Assembly (NCBI GenBank): GCA_946811185.2
Contig: OX328097.1
Span: 57,689,063 to 57,753,062, forward strand
From: Hippopus hippopus
Taxonomy: Eukaryota; Mollusca; Bivalvia; Cardiida; Cardiidae
DNA length: 64,000 nucleotides
Reading direction: 5' to 3'
The position numbers and the translations under genes are program-made. Below the pieces are notes generated by a model. It worked only from the letters and a program-made list of their open reading frames with translations, was not told the DNA's origin and searched no databases. Below are positions 54,146 through 64,000 of this stretch, piece after piece. Position 1 is the stretch's first letter; the number at the start of each line of letters is the position of its first letter.

Positions 54146-55309
54146 CTAACTTTTCACCCCCTCAAAGCGACCACCTGGCTGCTGCTGAACCATAACTTTT
54201 GCTCCTGACCATTTAACCGACTTTCCTGCAGCTCTCTCTCTGGTCATAATCGGGTACATTTCACTCCTCTTCTGAAGAACCGCTTTTGTCTGCTGAACAC
54301 CAACACGCTGGTTCGAAACTTTAAGTTGGTCATTTTTCACGATTGCTGCTTTCCTCACAATTTCTCTCTCCTTATAATAATGAAACTTTGCTACAATAGG
54401 CCTACACTTTGAACTTTTCATCTGACCGATTCTGTGTACTCTATCAAAGGAGATAGTATCTGTAATATCAAGTTTATCCCTTATAAAGGCTTTTATGGTG
54501 TTTTCACAGTTTTCATCATCTCGTTCTGGGATTCCATGAAAGAGTAAATTATCTCTCATACTTCGAAATTCTAGTTCATCTGCCTTTTCCAAGAGTTTTT
54601 CATTTTTGGCTTCTAACGTTTTGACGACAGTATCAAATTCATTACATTGTTTCTGTAAAGTTTCTAATTTTGACTTAGTTGACGTGATTAGTTTTTTGGA
54701 ATCCTCAAACTCTTTACTCATGTATTCGGAGCCTCGTTCTGTCTCAATCAATCTAACCTCTAAAGACTTCACTTTACTTTCTAAGTTATCAACTTTAAAG
54801 TTTATTCTATCTACTGTTTTCTCAATCTTATCAATTTTGGCCACCGATGCTTTGATGGTTTTTATGTCCTCGATTATTTCAACTGCCCACTGAGGGGGTG
54901 TGGCACCGAAGGGTGGTGGAGATTGCAGAGCCTGCATGAAGCCTGCAGGGTAGCTAGGTTGTTGATAACTCATATTGGGTATAGGATAAAATGTAGGCTG
55001 GTTTTGTGGGGTTTGGAGGTAAGAACCAGAAAGATCGTCCTGTGAAACTGGAATAGCAGATGTTCGAAACCTTTTTTGGTTAGAATTATCGTGACCGACT
55101 GTTGTTGTTGACAAACTATTTTTAGATACAAATGTTTTTATAGAGCCCGAACCTGTTTTACTACCTGGTACACCCAAATTTCCGCTTTCTTTTTCTAATG
55201 GTGATGTAGCTGATCTTTTTCCTTCCGATTTTCCACTGTTTGAGGCTGCTTTTCCACTCTTTCTCCTTCGCGGCATCAGCAGCAAAAGTTCACATACCTC
55301 TTTCGTCAA
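54146..55309 (-). CDS. LINE ORF1 protein (RNA-binding/coiled-coil)
   Basis: 387 codons ending with TAG at 54146-54148. The N-terminus is basic and Ser-rich; a second Met (MPRRRKSGK, 55,276) is a likely start since the first 11 residues look untypical. Residues ~140-245 are a long coiled coil (KIDKIEKTVDRINFKVDNLE). This is followed by DELEFRSMRDNLLFHGIPER, FDRVHRIG and RPIVAKFHYYKEREIVRKAA, the pattern of the L1 ORF1 (transposase 22) RNA-recognition and C-terminal domains. It binds the element's RNA in L1-like elements. The open frame is undamaged, which points to a young copy. Confidence 0.85.
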   Translation of the reverse strand: MTKEVCELLLLMPRRRKSGKAASNSGKSEGKRSATSPLEKESGNLGVPGSKTGSGSIKTFVSKNSLSTTTVGHDNSNQKRFRTSAIPVSQDDLSGSYLQTPQNQPTFYPIPNMSYQQPSYPAGFMQALQSPPPFGATPPQWAVEIIEDIKTIKASVAKIDKIEKTVDRINFKVDNLESKVKSLEVRLIETERGSEYMSKEFEDSKKLITSTKSKLETLQKQCNEFDTVVKTLEAKNEKLLEKADELEFRSMRDNLLFHGIPERDDENCENTIKAFIRDKLDITDTISFDRVHRIGQMKSSKCRPIVAKFHYYKEREIVRKAAIVKNDQLKVSNQRVGVQQTKAVLQKRSEMYPIMTRERAAGKSVKWSGAKVMVQQQPGGRFEGVKS

Positions 55310-55540
55310 ACTTGTTTCAAGTAACGCACAAATACGACAGTTATTTGGATTTATTTGAGAGCAAATTTAAACACGACTTATGTAGACATCACGTGACAGA
55401 GTTTAAGTATTTACTTCGTGTTACGGTTTTCTTAATTCAAAAGCGATTACATAACAGTGTCATTGTTTATACAAAGAATTTCACACTATCAGTTTGTTGT
55501 TCACACCTGTCACAGATAGCTTACACCAGTTAGATTTTCA

Positions 55541-56143
55541 ATTTTTTCTCTTTGTTTGAATTTGATTTTTTAACTGTTATGAAATACTCATAGAAAAAGT
55601 GGTCATTCGGTCATTAAGTGTATTATATGATCAGATATGAACAGAAGAGAATTTTATAACTTGATGACAAATACTTTTGGCAAGCCTGATAAACCTTTTT
55701 CTAGACAATTCCATTTTCAAAGAAACGCTTTAGAAAACATTAACTGAAAAGTTGATTTAATTGAAACATACACCACAACTTTTTTTTTGTCCTTGCACAT
55801 AATCTTCAATTCTAAAACAATCTTTTATAGAAATATCGAAACATAACATTTTTTGAAGATTTTTCTGTGCTGTTAATGAGGTGATACTTTGTCATTTTTT
55901 TGATATTTTTTATAGATCGGCAAAAAGCCTTTAATTAATAGGGAAATAGCCCTATATATACTTAATTTTTCTGTGAGAGTATGAACCATTGTAACAAAGT
56001 CACTTAACTCAAACAAACATAAAAATCAATTTCCCTTGCTTGTAGAGAGAGAGAGAGATAGAGATAGAGAGAGAGAGAGAGAGAGATAGAGAGAGAGGAA
56101 CTAAAAACCACTATACACGAAACAAAAACCTATGTTGAGATAA

Positions 56144-56183
<40 letters not shown>

Positions 56184-56409
56184 ACAGATAGATAGACAGG
56201 GGAGAGGGAGAGATGCAGCTTCATCATCTTAGTATTAAAATCACGTAAAATGGCCGAATGACTGCTACAAACATATATATTTCATTATTGGTTTAGAATC
56301 AAAGCAACCTATTAGTGTGAAATTTGTTGTATAAACTATGACATTGTAATCAAATAGCTTTTGCATCTAGAAACTGCAACACAAAGTAAATAGTAAAGTA
56401 AAGAAAAAA
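55541..56409. repeat. Interior of the TIR element with GA and GATA microsatellites
   Basis: (GA)n at 56,045-56,097 and (AGAT)n at 56,143-56,183. No exon seen. Confidence 0.7.
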
Positions 56410-56964
56410 CTTCAAAAATATTTCCAAATAGAACTTTAAAAGCAAAATTATATATGAATTTTGAATATGGGGACGATTTCTCCAAAATTTGATTTGGGGA
56501 CGATTTCTCCAGAGAAATCGTCCCCAGGAGACGAATTCTCCGGAGAAATCGCCCCCAAGCAGTTTTGGGACGATTTCTCCAGAGGACGATTTCTCCAGGG
56601 GATGATTTCTCCAGCATTCGGTTTTTAGCTTCACAGGCTAAAGGCCAGCAAGCTTATGTCATGGCCCTTTGTTGGTCATTCAACAGTGCGTCTACCCTCG
56701 ATCCGGTGACTAGGGGTACGTCTAAAATGCGAAAAGGAGTCCTTTTTGCGAAAAGGAGTCAAGATGACTCCTTTTCACGAAAAGGATCTAAAATTTTTAC
56801 GAAAAGGAGTCAGAGCAGATGACTCCTTTTCGCGAAAAGGACTTAAGATTTTACGGAAAGGCGTGAGTCCTTTTCTCGAAAAGGATTATACAACCAACAA
56901 AAAAAACCCCTTTTCAAATTAGGACTTCTTTTCCCATAAAGATTTGTTTGTATTTTCAACATCA

Positions 56965-57200
56965 TTTCAGTTATATCGCGGTGGCCTGTGCACCTATCTA
57001 TGTGCTCTTCCGGTGTTCATTTTAACAGTACTTGGCACAATTATCAAGGAATTGGCTGCTTTTTCACCAGACAACTGCAATCGAACAAATGATCTGCGGT
57101 GAGGGAGTAATGATTTCTGAACAATAATTTGTTAAACTGGGGATCCGATCCAGCGATCCATGGTCTCAAGTCCTGTGCACTACCAGGCTTGGCTTTACGA
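56965..57200 (-). repeat. SINE fragments, inverted
   Basis: TTATATCGCGGTGGCCTGTG at 56,975 is the inverse of the SINE body, and GATCCGATCCAGCGATCC..AAGTCCTGTGCACTACC near 57,140 the inverse of its head. Two rearranged pieces of one or more copies. Confidence 0.55.
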
Positions 57201-57867
57201 AAGGAACTTTTCACTCTTTTTCCGTACTTTAGGCTTACCTTCAATAGGAGTAGCGTCTTATGGTGAACATTCTGTAATGTGTTCCAGAGCCACTTGAAAA
57301 AAGGCTATTCACACTTACACTTAGTCTTATTGAATCCACCAGCCATGACATTGTGACAAAAATGTTCAGAGATTGATTTATCTTTCTTTTCCTCCTGGTC
57401 AGTTGAACTAGCACGCCAGTAATAAGAACAATTGCATATTAAAGAACTATTTGTGCGCTCTCAAGACGGTCTGGTGCCGGTCTATTTCATAAAGGAGTTC
57501 TCCTTGCTGTGGTCAATATTCTTTTTTTAAAACCATTATCGTGGGACCGAGTCATTTAAATCCGCGGAATTGAAGGTTCAGCTTATTAATTTAATCTAAA
57601 TATTTGTCGTACTCTTTTGATCAGCATTCATTTGCTGCAATACAACTGCCATCTTTCTAAAAGTAATTTGCAAGGCAACGCAGTGGTCAGTCCCTTGAAA
57701 CTGCTCCTACTTACGCTTTTCTCTTCGGAATTTAGTACTATAGTCCAGCGCTCGCTTCCTACAAGGCCGTTTATGGAAGTTTTTGCCACAGCACTACTCT
57801 CTGATATCAAAATGGCCTGTACTATATCTTTTCATTCATAAAAACAGTTTTTATCCCGCATAAATTT

Positions 57868-58155
57868 GCCGAGCCCCGGTAGCTCAGTCGGTAGCGTACA
57901 GGACTTGAAAACAGGGGCTTCTGGTTCGATCGCCAGCTCAGGCAATTTCTCTCTGAGGATTGATGATAGTCATTGCGACTGCGCCCATTCCTCTCACCGC
58001 GACCATTGTTTCGATGATGGTTGTGTGGGAAAGCAGCCAGTGGCTTGAAAAAAATGTTGTGTGGAAAGGAAAGGCATGGATAGGTGCACTGACCCCTGCG
58101 ATGTAACTGAAATAATGTTGAAAATGGCGTTAAACACCATACAATCAATCAATCA
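57868..58155 (+). mobile_element. tRNA-derived SINE, nearly full length
   Basis: The head GCCGAGCCCCGGTAGCTCAG with box B TGGTTCGATCGCC is the best-preserved tRNA-like head in the window. It has the body GAGGATTGATGATAGTCATT and the end GGCGTTAAACACCATAC plus (AATC)n. No Met-tRNA-like anticodon arm could be judged reliably. Confidence 0.88.
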
Positions 58156-58509
58156 ACCAATTATCTGTAAATTAGCTTCCAATACTTGCTTTGTTAACCC
58201 ATACCAAGAAGATATACTACTAGATATTGGATAACTGATCAATATCATTTCAATCACTATGGACCATTTTGAATACCATACCAAGAACGTTCGTGCCAAA
58301 ATTGCGAAAGAAACTAGGGATTTTTTTTTTTTTCATTATAGAAGTCGTTTTCGCGAAATCTTTTCTTTTAGCATGAAAATGAGTCTTTTTCATATATCAG
58401 ACTTACTTTACAAAAAGGACTCTTTTTTGTGGAGAGGAATCATTTTCGTCAGATGAAAGTCCTCACCAAAATGGAGTCCTTTTCACACCTAGAGCACTCC
58501 TTTTCGCAA

Positions 58510-58580
58510 CTCTGGGAAAACATAGACAGGTGCACTGGCTGCCGCAATATAACTGAAATGATGTTGAACACCATACAAAC
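58510..58580 (+). repeat. SINE 3' fragment
   Basis: ACAGGTGCACTGGCTGCCGC then ATAACTGAAATGATGTTGAA and CACCATACAAAC match the 3' third of the SINE. Confidence 0.6.
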
Positions 58581-58885
58581 AAATCTTTTCGTGAATAGAA
58601 GTCCTAATTTGACGAGGGATCTTTTTTCTTAGAATGTTAAGTCCATTTGTGAAAAGAACTTATTCCTTTTCGTAATATAAAAAGTCCTTTTCGCGAAAAG
58701 GAGTTATCTTCTCAGACTCCTTTTCATAAAATATACAGTCCTTTTTGCGAAAAGGAATCATCTTTACTCCTTTTCGCGAAAAGAAGTCCTTTGTGCGAAA
58801 CGGACTTCTTTTCGCATTTTAGACGTACCCGGTGACTAGCTTCGATGTTATTTAAATCAAAGTACTGACAGACTAGCAAAGAATG

Positions 58886-59795
58886 ACAGTCATTTCGACA
58901 CCCGGTCATTTCGACACCCAGTCATTTCGACACTTTTTGGTCATTTCGACCCCCGGTGAAAATTTGGTCATTTCAACACCCGATATTTTTCGAGCACTTT
59001 TTAGACTCGAGTTCCTGGAAGTAAATTGCATTAAATGTTTACTTTGTCATATTATTATAATTTTTTTTAAGTGTGTGATCAAAATATATGTGTTTTAAGT
59101 AGTTTTAAGCTTTAATCAAAGGCAGTTACTCTGGGTACGAATTTGTCCGTACAATCTTCTGTAGCTATCTATATTTTACCATTTTAAAAAAGATTCTGCC
59201 GTTCAATGTTTATCATGCTTTTACCTGTTTTTAACTGTGTCCGACAGCTGTCATTTCTTCTCCAATTGCGGCAGGACTTTTATGTTAAAAAACTGCATAA
59301 TCCTGCTATAATTTCTTGTTTGCACTTTGCAGACAGCGATATATATCTGATTCGTGCATTAAATGTTTTGTGAACGTAATTACTCCAAACAAACCATATC
59401 ACTATCCTAATTCAAAAGCACTTGTCCATTTATCGAACATTCTTCAATTCGTGTTTTGTCAGTTTGTCCAAATGGCTCACAAAGTCCACACCGGGGTATT
59501 AAAAACACTTGCGGCCACAGTGCTATCAAAAGTTAACCCTCTGCATGACAAGAAAGTTGGTTGTGCTGGATTTATGAAATTTTAGTAAATAACAGGTTCA
59601 GTAAATGGGAGTGCATGGATACCTTTTATATCTTGAATGTGTCAAGAATATATTTTCATATTTTTTTTCCTGGGTAGTTAACTTTTTGATATTCATGAGG
59701 TTGTCATTAATTGTGATTTATTCTGATAGGGGTTGAAATGACCAAGAAGTGTCAAAATGACCTGGTGTCGAAATGACCGGTAGTCGAAATGACTG
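58886..59795. mobile_element. 910-bp TIR element with iterated GTCATTTCGACACC ends
   Basis: Both ends start CAGTCATTTCGAC in inverse orientation and consist of three to five units of (C)GGTCATTTCGACACCC. The 89-codon frame at 59,316-59,585 has no recognisable domain. No clear target duplication. Confidence 0.7.
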
Positions 59796-61639
59796 GATAC
59801 CACTGGCAAATTTTAAATAAGTGGCTATGGTAAAGATAAAACCTGGTTGGTTTATACAAGATTGAAGAAAAATTGTAAAATTAAGTTTTGAGTCCATTCC
59901 AGCTCCACTGGCTCATTTCGGTTATTAAGTCTAATCCAGATCCAGTTCAATCCATTGATTTTACCCACCGCACATGACTACTAACTTGGCAAAATAAGAA
60001 AATCCATGAAAACCTTATTTGTTAACTTTCAGTTGAAAACAAGTTATTTGGTTGAAATGATATCCTCAGCTGAAAAAGACTTTTTCAATGGAAACATACA
60101 AGAGGTATCACATTTTGCATGTACACATGGCCTTTTTGTTATTTGTCCATAACGAAATTTTATATTAAGACCCATTTTTCCATAACATGGCATTTCATTA
60201 AATGAAAACAAGTAATGCTTGTCTGTGGCTTATGATAAGCAATATAAATATGAAGGTTCATAAAATTTTGTCCAATAGATCTAGTTAAAGAGATATTGGT
60301 CTATAAAGGAAATATACATCAAGCCCCCTTTTTCCATGACACAGCATCAGATGAAAAAATAATTATATTGGTGGACTATCATAAGGAACTCATGTACCAA
60401 GTTTCATCAATTTTCAAAAAAGGATTTTGGAAGATATATGTGTCACTGTGACCAAGGGTCCAGTGGCACTAGGCTGCTGTTGTTGGGGGAATTAACATAT
60501 TATAAGCTTTTTGGTAGAGACAGTCTTGTCCATAGCCACAAGATTCACATAAATGTTTGCAAGGTCAGAGGTCCAAGTCCCTGATTGTTAAAGTACAACA
60601 CTGAAGTCCAAGTCCAGTTCCATGTTGATATTTTTATTTAAGCATGCAATTGTATTTGTGGATCACCTTTGATATTATTTCATTCATTAAACTTAAACAA
60701 TTACAGGTTATAGACAAGCACTGATAAATTTATATTTAGATACTTTTGTTCCTAATACTGAATTCTCTCTTATAATTAATGTGTGTATATGGTAATATGT
60801 ATCTACATGAAAAACTACATTTTTTATATTACTTTGAAACATAGTAACATGATCAATAAAATTTTACAATTTGAAGTAACCAATGAATTAAGAGGGAATT
60901 AACCAATAGATATGAACTGATCCCTACAGTTTCACCATTTTTTGAAAACATTAAGAATTTCATGAAACTTTGTTTGATAGTTTATCATCTGATCTACAAA
61001 AATAGGAGATAAAAATAGGGGTCACCAGCTTTGGAAAAATTCTATGAATATTTCTTTTAGTACACCCTGCATTGCGGCAGTTCAGGAGGAAATTTCACCC
61101 ATGAAAACTAAGTCTATGTATAGTTTTTTAAATGACAACTATTATAGGCAAATTTGTGTCATTGTATTGGTGAAACATCAAATTTAATCAAAAAAAATAA
61201 TTTAGAGTATACTGAATATCAATCTTTAAAAAAAAAAAAAACCCTTAACTTATGGCTAAAACACCTTTATTTTGGAAAAAAAAAAGAAAAAAAAAACAAA
61301 AAGAAACAAAGAGTATCTTTTATAGTTATTTTTTTAAATGTTCTAACATGCAGATTTTTCTTATTTTTTCTATAAATAATATTCAGGTACTAAACTAAAA
61401 GAATAAGGCTTAAAACAAATAGGTCACCAGCCTTGTTTTTTAAGAAAACACATTTTAGTTTGTGGGTGGGGCACTAACTAACGAGTAAATGTAGGGTTTG
61501 TCAAAGACAAAGACATTAATTATATGAAGTAAATTATCTCAATTTTTTCAACAATACAACAATATTTATAAGAATCAAGTTTGTTGGCCATAATAAACCA
61601 ATCCATAGTATATAAATGTAATACTGATGTTAGCATTTA
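59796..61639. other. No gene seen; faint AACAAG-family remnant
   Basis: 60,050-60,480 weakly resembles the CCCCTGCC subfamily (GTTGAAATGATATCCTC, TTTCATCAA). The rest is AT-rich with long A runs at 61,225-61,320. Confidence 0.3.
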
Positions 61640-61872
61640 ACCCATTTCCGATTGACTAATTTTAGACTCTTCTAAATTTGACGTGTTTGCAGACGCTAAA
61701 CCAATACCTGGTATTCATGTATCACAGTTTTTTGATGGGTCAGAAATCATTGTATGAAAAGGAGAAAACAGTCATTAGGAGCAATTTCTCCTTTTGACAT
61801 CAATGTTTTCTAATGTTGTCTGCTGCAGACTCATCAAGCTAAGGGATAACCTGGTAAAGGAAAAGAGTTATA
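61640..61872. repeat. TTAA palindromic MITE, rightmost copy
   Basis: TTTAACCCATTTCCGATTG to CCTGGTAAAGGAAAAGAG, centre GAAAAGGAGAAAACAG and CTGTTTTCTCC-like inverse, diverged. Confidence 0.6.
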
Positions 61873-62097
61873 GCCCCCTTTTCTGCAAGTCTTACCAAGT
61901 AACATAATTTTGGAAAAGACCAAATTGAAAGTATCTGCATCTGAAAAGATGTTTTAGAGCAACGATACATCTGCCAGATAGAGCACTAGTAGTAGCATCT
62001 GTGTCTATATTTCCGTTGTTAGGTGACGTAGTTAGGTGGTTCACTTTGACTTTCAGTCCGATCTTTTGATGGCGTAATTTCAGACTCTTGCCTCGCA

Positions 62098-63007
62098 CAT
62101 AGGGGTCCATAGTATGATTCCTGGCACCCATAGACTATATATTATAAGCAAGGGATTTAACTGTATGCAGCCCGTTAGTCGCCCCCGGTTACAAAAAAAC
62201 AATGTATTTTTTCTACCCCATCAGTTATTTTCCTACTTTTTTCGACAACTGAGAGCTAAAACATTTTTCTACTAGAAAAACACAACTGTTTGTCAGTGGC
62301 TAATGCAGTCTGGCTGCTACATTTGCTTGAACTTATTAACTCGCTCAAAAATCTGCGCCATTGACAAGGGTTCGTACATCCGTTTTCAAGATATAAAATG
62401 CACTTTAGATCCAATGAAACACAGCATTAGCGGCACACACCCTTTAAACATGTTTCAAAATACTACTGACCTATAGCCTTTGTCTTTAATAATGACGAAA
62501 CGCCTCAGAATTTGTTGAATGTGTGATCCAGGAGCAAATTTCGAACAGCTGTAGCCATCTTCTGTCATGTGACAATGTTTGGAACGAGAAATTTCATTGG
62601 TTGATATGTACTAACAGTCGTGCATTCAACAATGAAATTTTGTACAACTGCTGACACCTTTTGTCACGTGACACTGTTTGGAATGAGAAATTTCATTGGT
62701 TTATACGCGCGACCATCAGTATCGAATGTACGAACCCTTGTCAATGGCAAAGATTTTTGAGAGAGTTTACAAGTTCGAAGTACTGTAGCAGCCAGACTGC
62801 ATTAGCCACTGACAAACAGTTGTGTTTTTCTAGTAGAAAAATGTTTTAGCTCTCAGTTGTCGAAAAAAGTAGGAGAATAACTGATGGGGTAGAAAAAATA
62901 CATTGTTTTTTTGTAACCGGGGGCGAGTAACGGGCTGCATACAGTTAAACCCCTTGTTTATAATATATAGTCTATGGGTGCCAGGAATCAAACTACGGAC
63001 CCCTATG
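62098..63007. mobile_element. Foldback element with ~280-bp TIRs and 8-bp target duplication (hAT-like)
   Basis: Arms 62,098-~62,380 and ~62,725-63,007 are near-perfect inverted repeats beginning CATAGGGGTCC. The 8-bp direct repeat GCCTCGCA flanks it (62,090-62,097 and 63,008-63,015). The loop has two ~60-bp direct repeats (GTTTGGAA.GAGAAATTTCATT). CA-terminal TIRs and 8-bp duplications are typical of hAT elements. No ORF. Confidence 0.82.
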
Positions 63008-63015
63008 GCCTCGCA

Positions 63016-63646
63016 TATAATTATTTGGCTTGATTCAAATACTTTTTTCTTCTTTTTGCTGACATTATACGACCCATTTTAGTTCTTGGTTTATCCATTC
63101 TGCAGACATTGACAAGTGTGACAAGATCAATTGTGTTAGGTGCTCACCGTTTCGAGTAAAAGGTGAGCATTATAGTTACACAAAGCGTGAAAATGGAAAC
63201 TGTCGCGAATGTTATTAACTTTAGGTTCTACCAGAGGCAAGCTATGGCTTCCCACCTATATCAGATATGATGACAAAAGATTAGATATCAACATTCAAAA
63301 ATCAAAAGTGCTAAGAGCAAAATCTTATTAGACAGCAGACTTGATTGATAGAAGAATGAAACTGATTAAATCTAGAAGACGTAAAAACATGTCACAGACT
63401 GCACAGACTGCAGTCTGATCTTGGATTCACACTGTCCGATAAGGGGATATTTTTTTTCCAAAATATAACTTTGAAGTAGCAATATTCAGGTTCTTACCAT
63501 CAGCTTAAAAGTTTCAATTTTTTTAGCAAATTAAGGGTTAAACTTGAACTGGATTATAGAGCTTTTTACAACGCCGTTTGTTGCTAAGGAAATACGATCC
63601 CAGAATTCCACTTTGCTCGCATGTGCACTGTTTGTAGGGCAAAAGT
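63016..63646. other. No gene seen
   Basis: Contains a small hairpin GGTGCTCACC..GGTGAGCAT at 63,140-63,170 and a GCAGTCTGATCTTGGAT fragment of the dispersed palindrome. Otherwise nothing. Confidence 0.3.
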
Positions 63647-63902
63647 CTGGGTACCCATTTTACTAATGTAGTTACAGACAAAATTTTCGTAAGTTTTATG
63701 TAACTATAGTATGGTGGAAAATTTCTGGAAATTTTATCTTTTCATTTCATCTAGATAAAATTTTCCAGGAAACTTTGATTAGTTTCCTAGAATAATCATG
63801 ACAGTTATCTCGTATCTCACGGCAGAAATGTGCCACCATACTATAATTATGTAAAACTTATGAAAATTTTGTACATAACTACCTTTGTAAAATTTGGCCC
63901 AG
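63647..63902. mobile_element. 256-bp palindromic MITE
   Basis: CTGGGTACCCATTTTAC inverted with GTAAAATTTGGCCCAG. Arms share AGTTACAGACAAAATTTTCG / CATAAGTTTTACATAATTAT and TATAGTATGGTGG with its inverse. Fold-back across the whole length. Confidence 0.75.
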
Positions 63903-64000
63903 TTTCATACTGTTGACGGGCTACCTGTAATGTTTTCATAATTGTTATTAAACTGTTATCTTAGGACTTGTCAAAAGATTTTATTGCTAAAATCTGTGAA

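Larger units (their letters stand above)
49352..55540 (-). mobile_element. Near full-length APE-type non-LTR retrotransposon (LINE)
   Basis: Minus-strand order: short 5' UTR, ORF1 (coiled coil plus L1-type RNA-binding region), ORF2 (apurinic endonuclease, reverse transcriptase, C-terminal Cys-His motif), ~1.4 kb 3' UTR with AATAAAATG and a TATCGTATCGTAT tail at about 49,355-49,370. The left limit is set by that tail; the right limit is estimated. The clade cannot be fixed by eye; the layout fits the I/Jockey/CR1 side of APE-type LINEs. Confidence 0.85.
49146..56619. mobile_element. TIR element with 9-bp target duplication, carrying a LINE (MULE-like)
   Basis: Inverted arms of ~200 bp made of repeated GGAGAAATCGTCCCC units lie at 49,146-49,350 and 56,410-56,619. 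The 9-bp direct repeat GGTTTTTAG flanks both ends exactly (49,137-49,145 and 56,620-56,628). A 9-bp duplication and long TIRs suggest a Mutator-like (MULE) non-autonomous element. No transposase is visible and the interior is occupied by the LINE. Confidence 0.7.
56714..58830. mobile_element. 2.1 kb TIR element with 9-bp target duplication (MULE-like)
   Basis: TIRs begin GGGTACGTCTAAAATGCGAA at both ends. The exact 9-bp duplication GGTGACTAG lies at 56,705-56,713 and 58,831-58,839. Each end has an array of GCGAAAAGGAGTCC-type units in alternating orientation. The interior holds SINE copies and no transposase. Mutator-like by duplication length and terminal GGG. Confidence 0.8.

Noticed and set aside
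57628..57810. 60-codon minus-strand frame (SKTSINGLVGSERW-like) as an exon
   Set aside because: Inside a non-autonomous TIR element, no splice pattern convincing enough and no family recognised.
59316..59585. 89-codon frame inside the 58.9-kb TIR element as a transposase
   Set aside because: Too short, no DDE or zinc-finger pattern.

Overview
This is a eukaryotic window: AT-rich, intron-bearing and mostly repeats. The dispersed repeats that open with AACAAGAGGGCCATGATGG and close with CTCAGGTGAGCTAAAAA, the tRNA-derived SINE with an (ATCA)n tail and the dense palindromic MITEs are what I associate with bivalve mollusc genomes. A bivalve is therefore the best guess; the species cannot be read from the sequence.

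Two host genes can be assembled exon by exon, both on the minus strand. (1) The first five coding exons of actin-related protein 10 (ACTR10/Arp11, a dynactin pointed-end subunit) lie at 22,287 down to 4,783. They keep frame across four introns, and the rest of the gene lies off the left edge. (2) A complete six-exon gene at 48,182 down to 37,546 encodes a 428-residue, roughly ten-helix transporter of the chloroquine-resistance-transporter-like (CRT-like, DMT superfamily) family. It probably has a non-coding first exon ending at 48,708. All its splice sites are GT-AG and the exon lengths sum to exactly 429 codons.

Nearly everything else is mobile or tandem DNA. 1-3,091: tandem-core repeats. 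4.9-12 kb: ACTR10 exons among TTAA-flanked palindromic MITEs and a tandem-core element. 12.6-15.2 kb: a tandem-core element split by a 1.6 kb TIR transposon. 15.8-17.2 kb: a minisatellite split by a SINE with a 13-bp target duplication. 17.6-19.6 kb: further tandem-core elements. 20.5-21.2 kb: a hAT-like remnant. 22.5-23.35 kb: a Penelope-like element fragment with a GIY-YIG domain and hammerhead ribozymes in inverted arms. 23.8-30.3 kb: a 5.1 kb satellite-like array with an 11-monomer higher-order repeat, then a second array. 31-48 kb: the CRT-like gene and its left flank, full of MITEs. 49.1-56.6 kb: a TIR element with a 9-bp target duplication that contains a near full-length APE-type LINE. 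56.7-58.8 kb: a second element with a 9-bp duplication. 58.9-59.8 kb: a third iterated-TIR element. 62.1-63.0 kb: a foldback element with an 8-bp duplication.

The most interesting signals are: the Penelope fragment with two oppositely oriented hammerhead ribozymes and a third half-motif; the family-specific but matched head and tail motifs, and compensated head hairpins, of the tandem-core elements; the LINE whose ORF2 continues in frame directly after the ORF1 UAG; and the CRT-like transporter with a decayed partial copy of its fourth coding exon next to the real one. No bacterial operons, CRISPR arrays, rRNA genes or true tRNA genes were seen.
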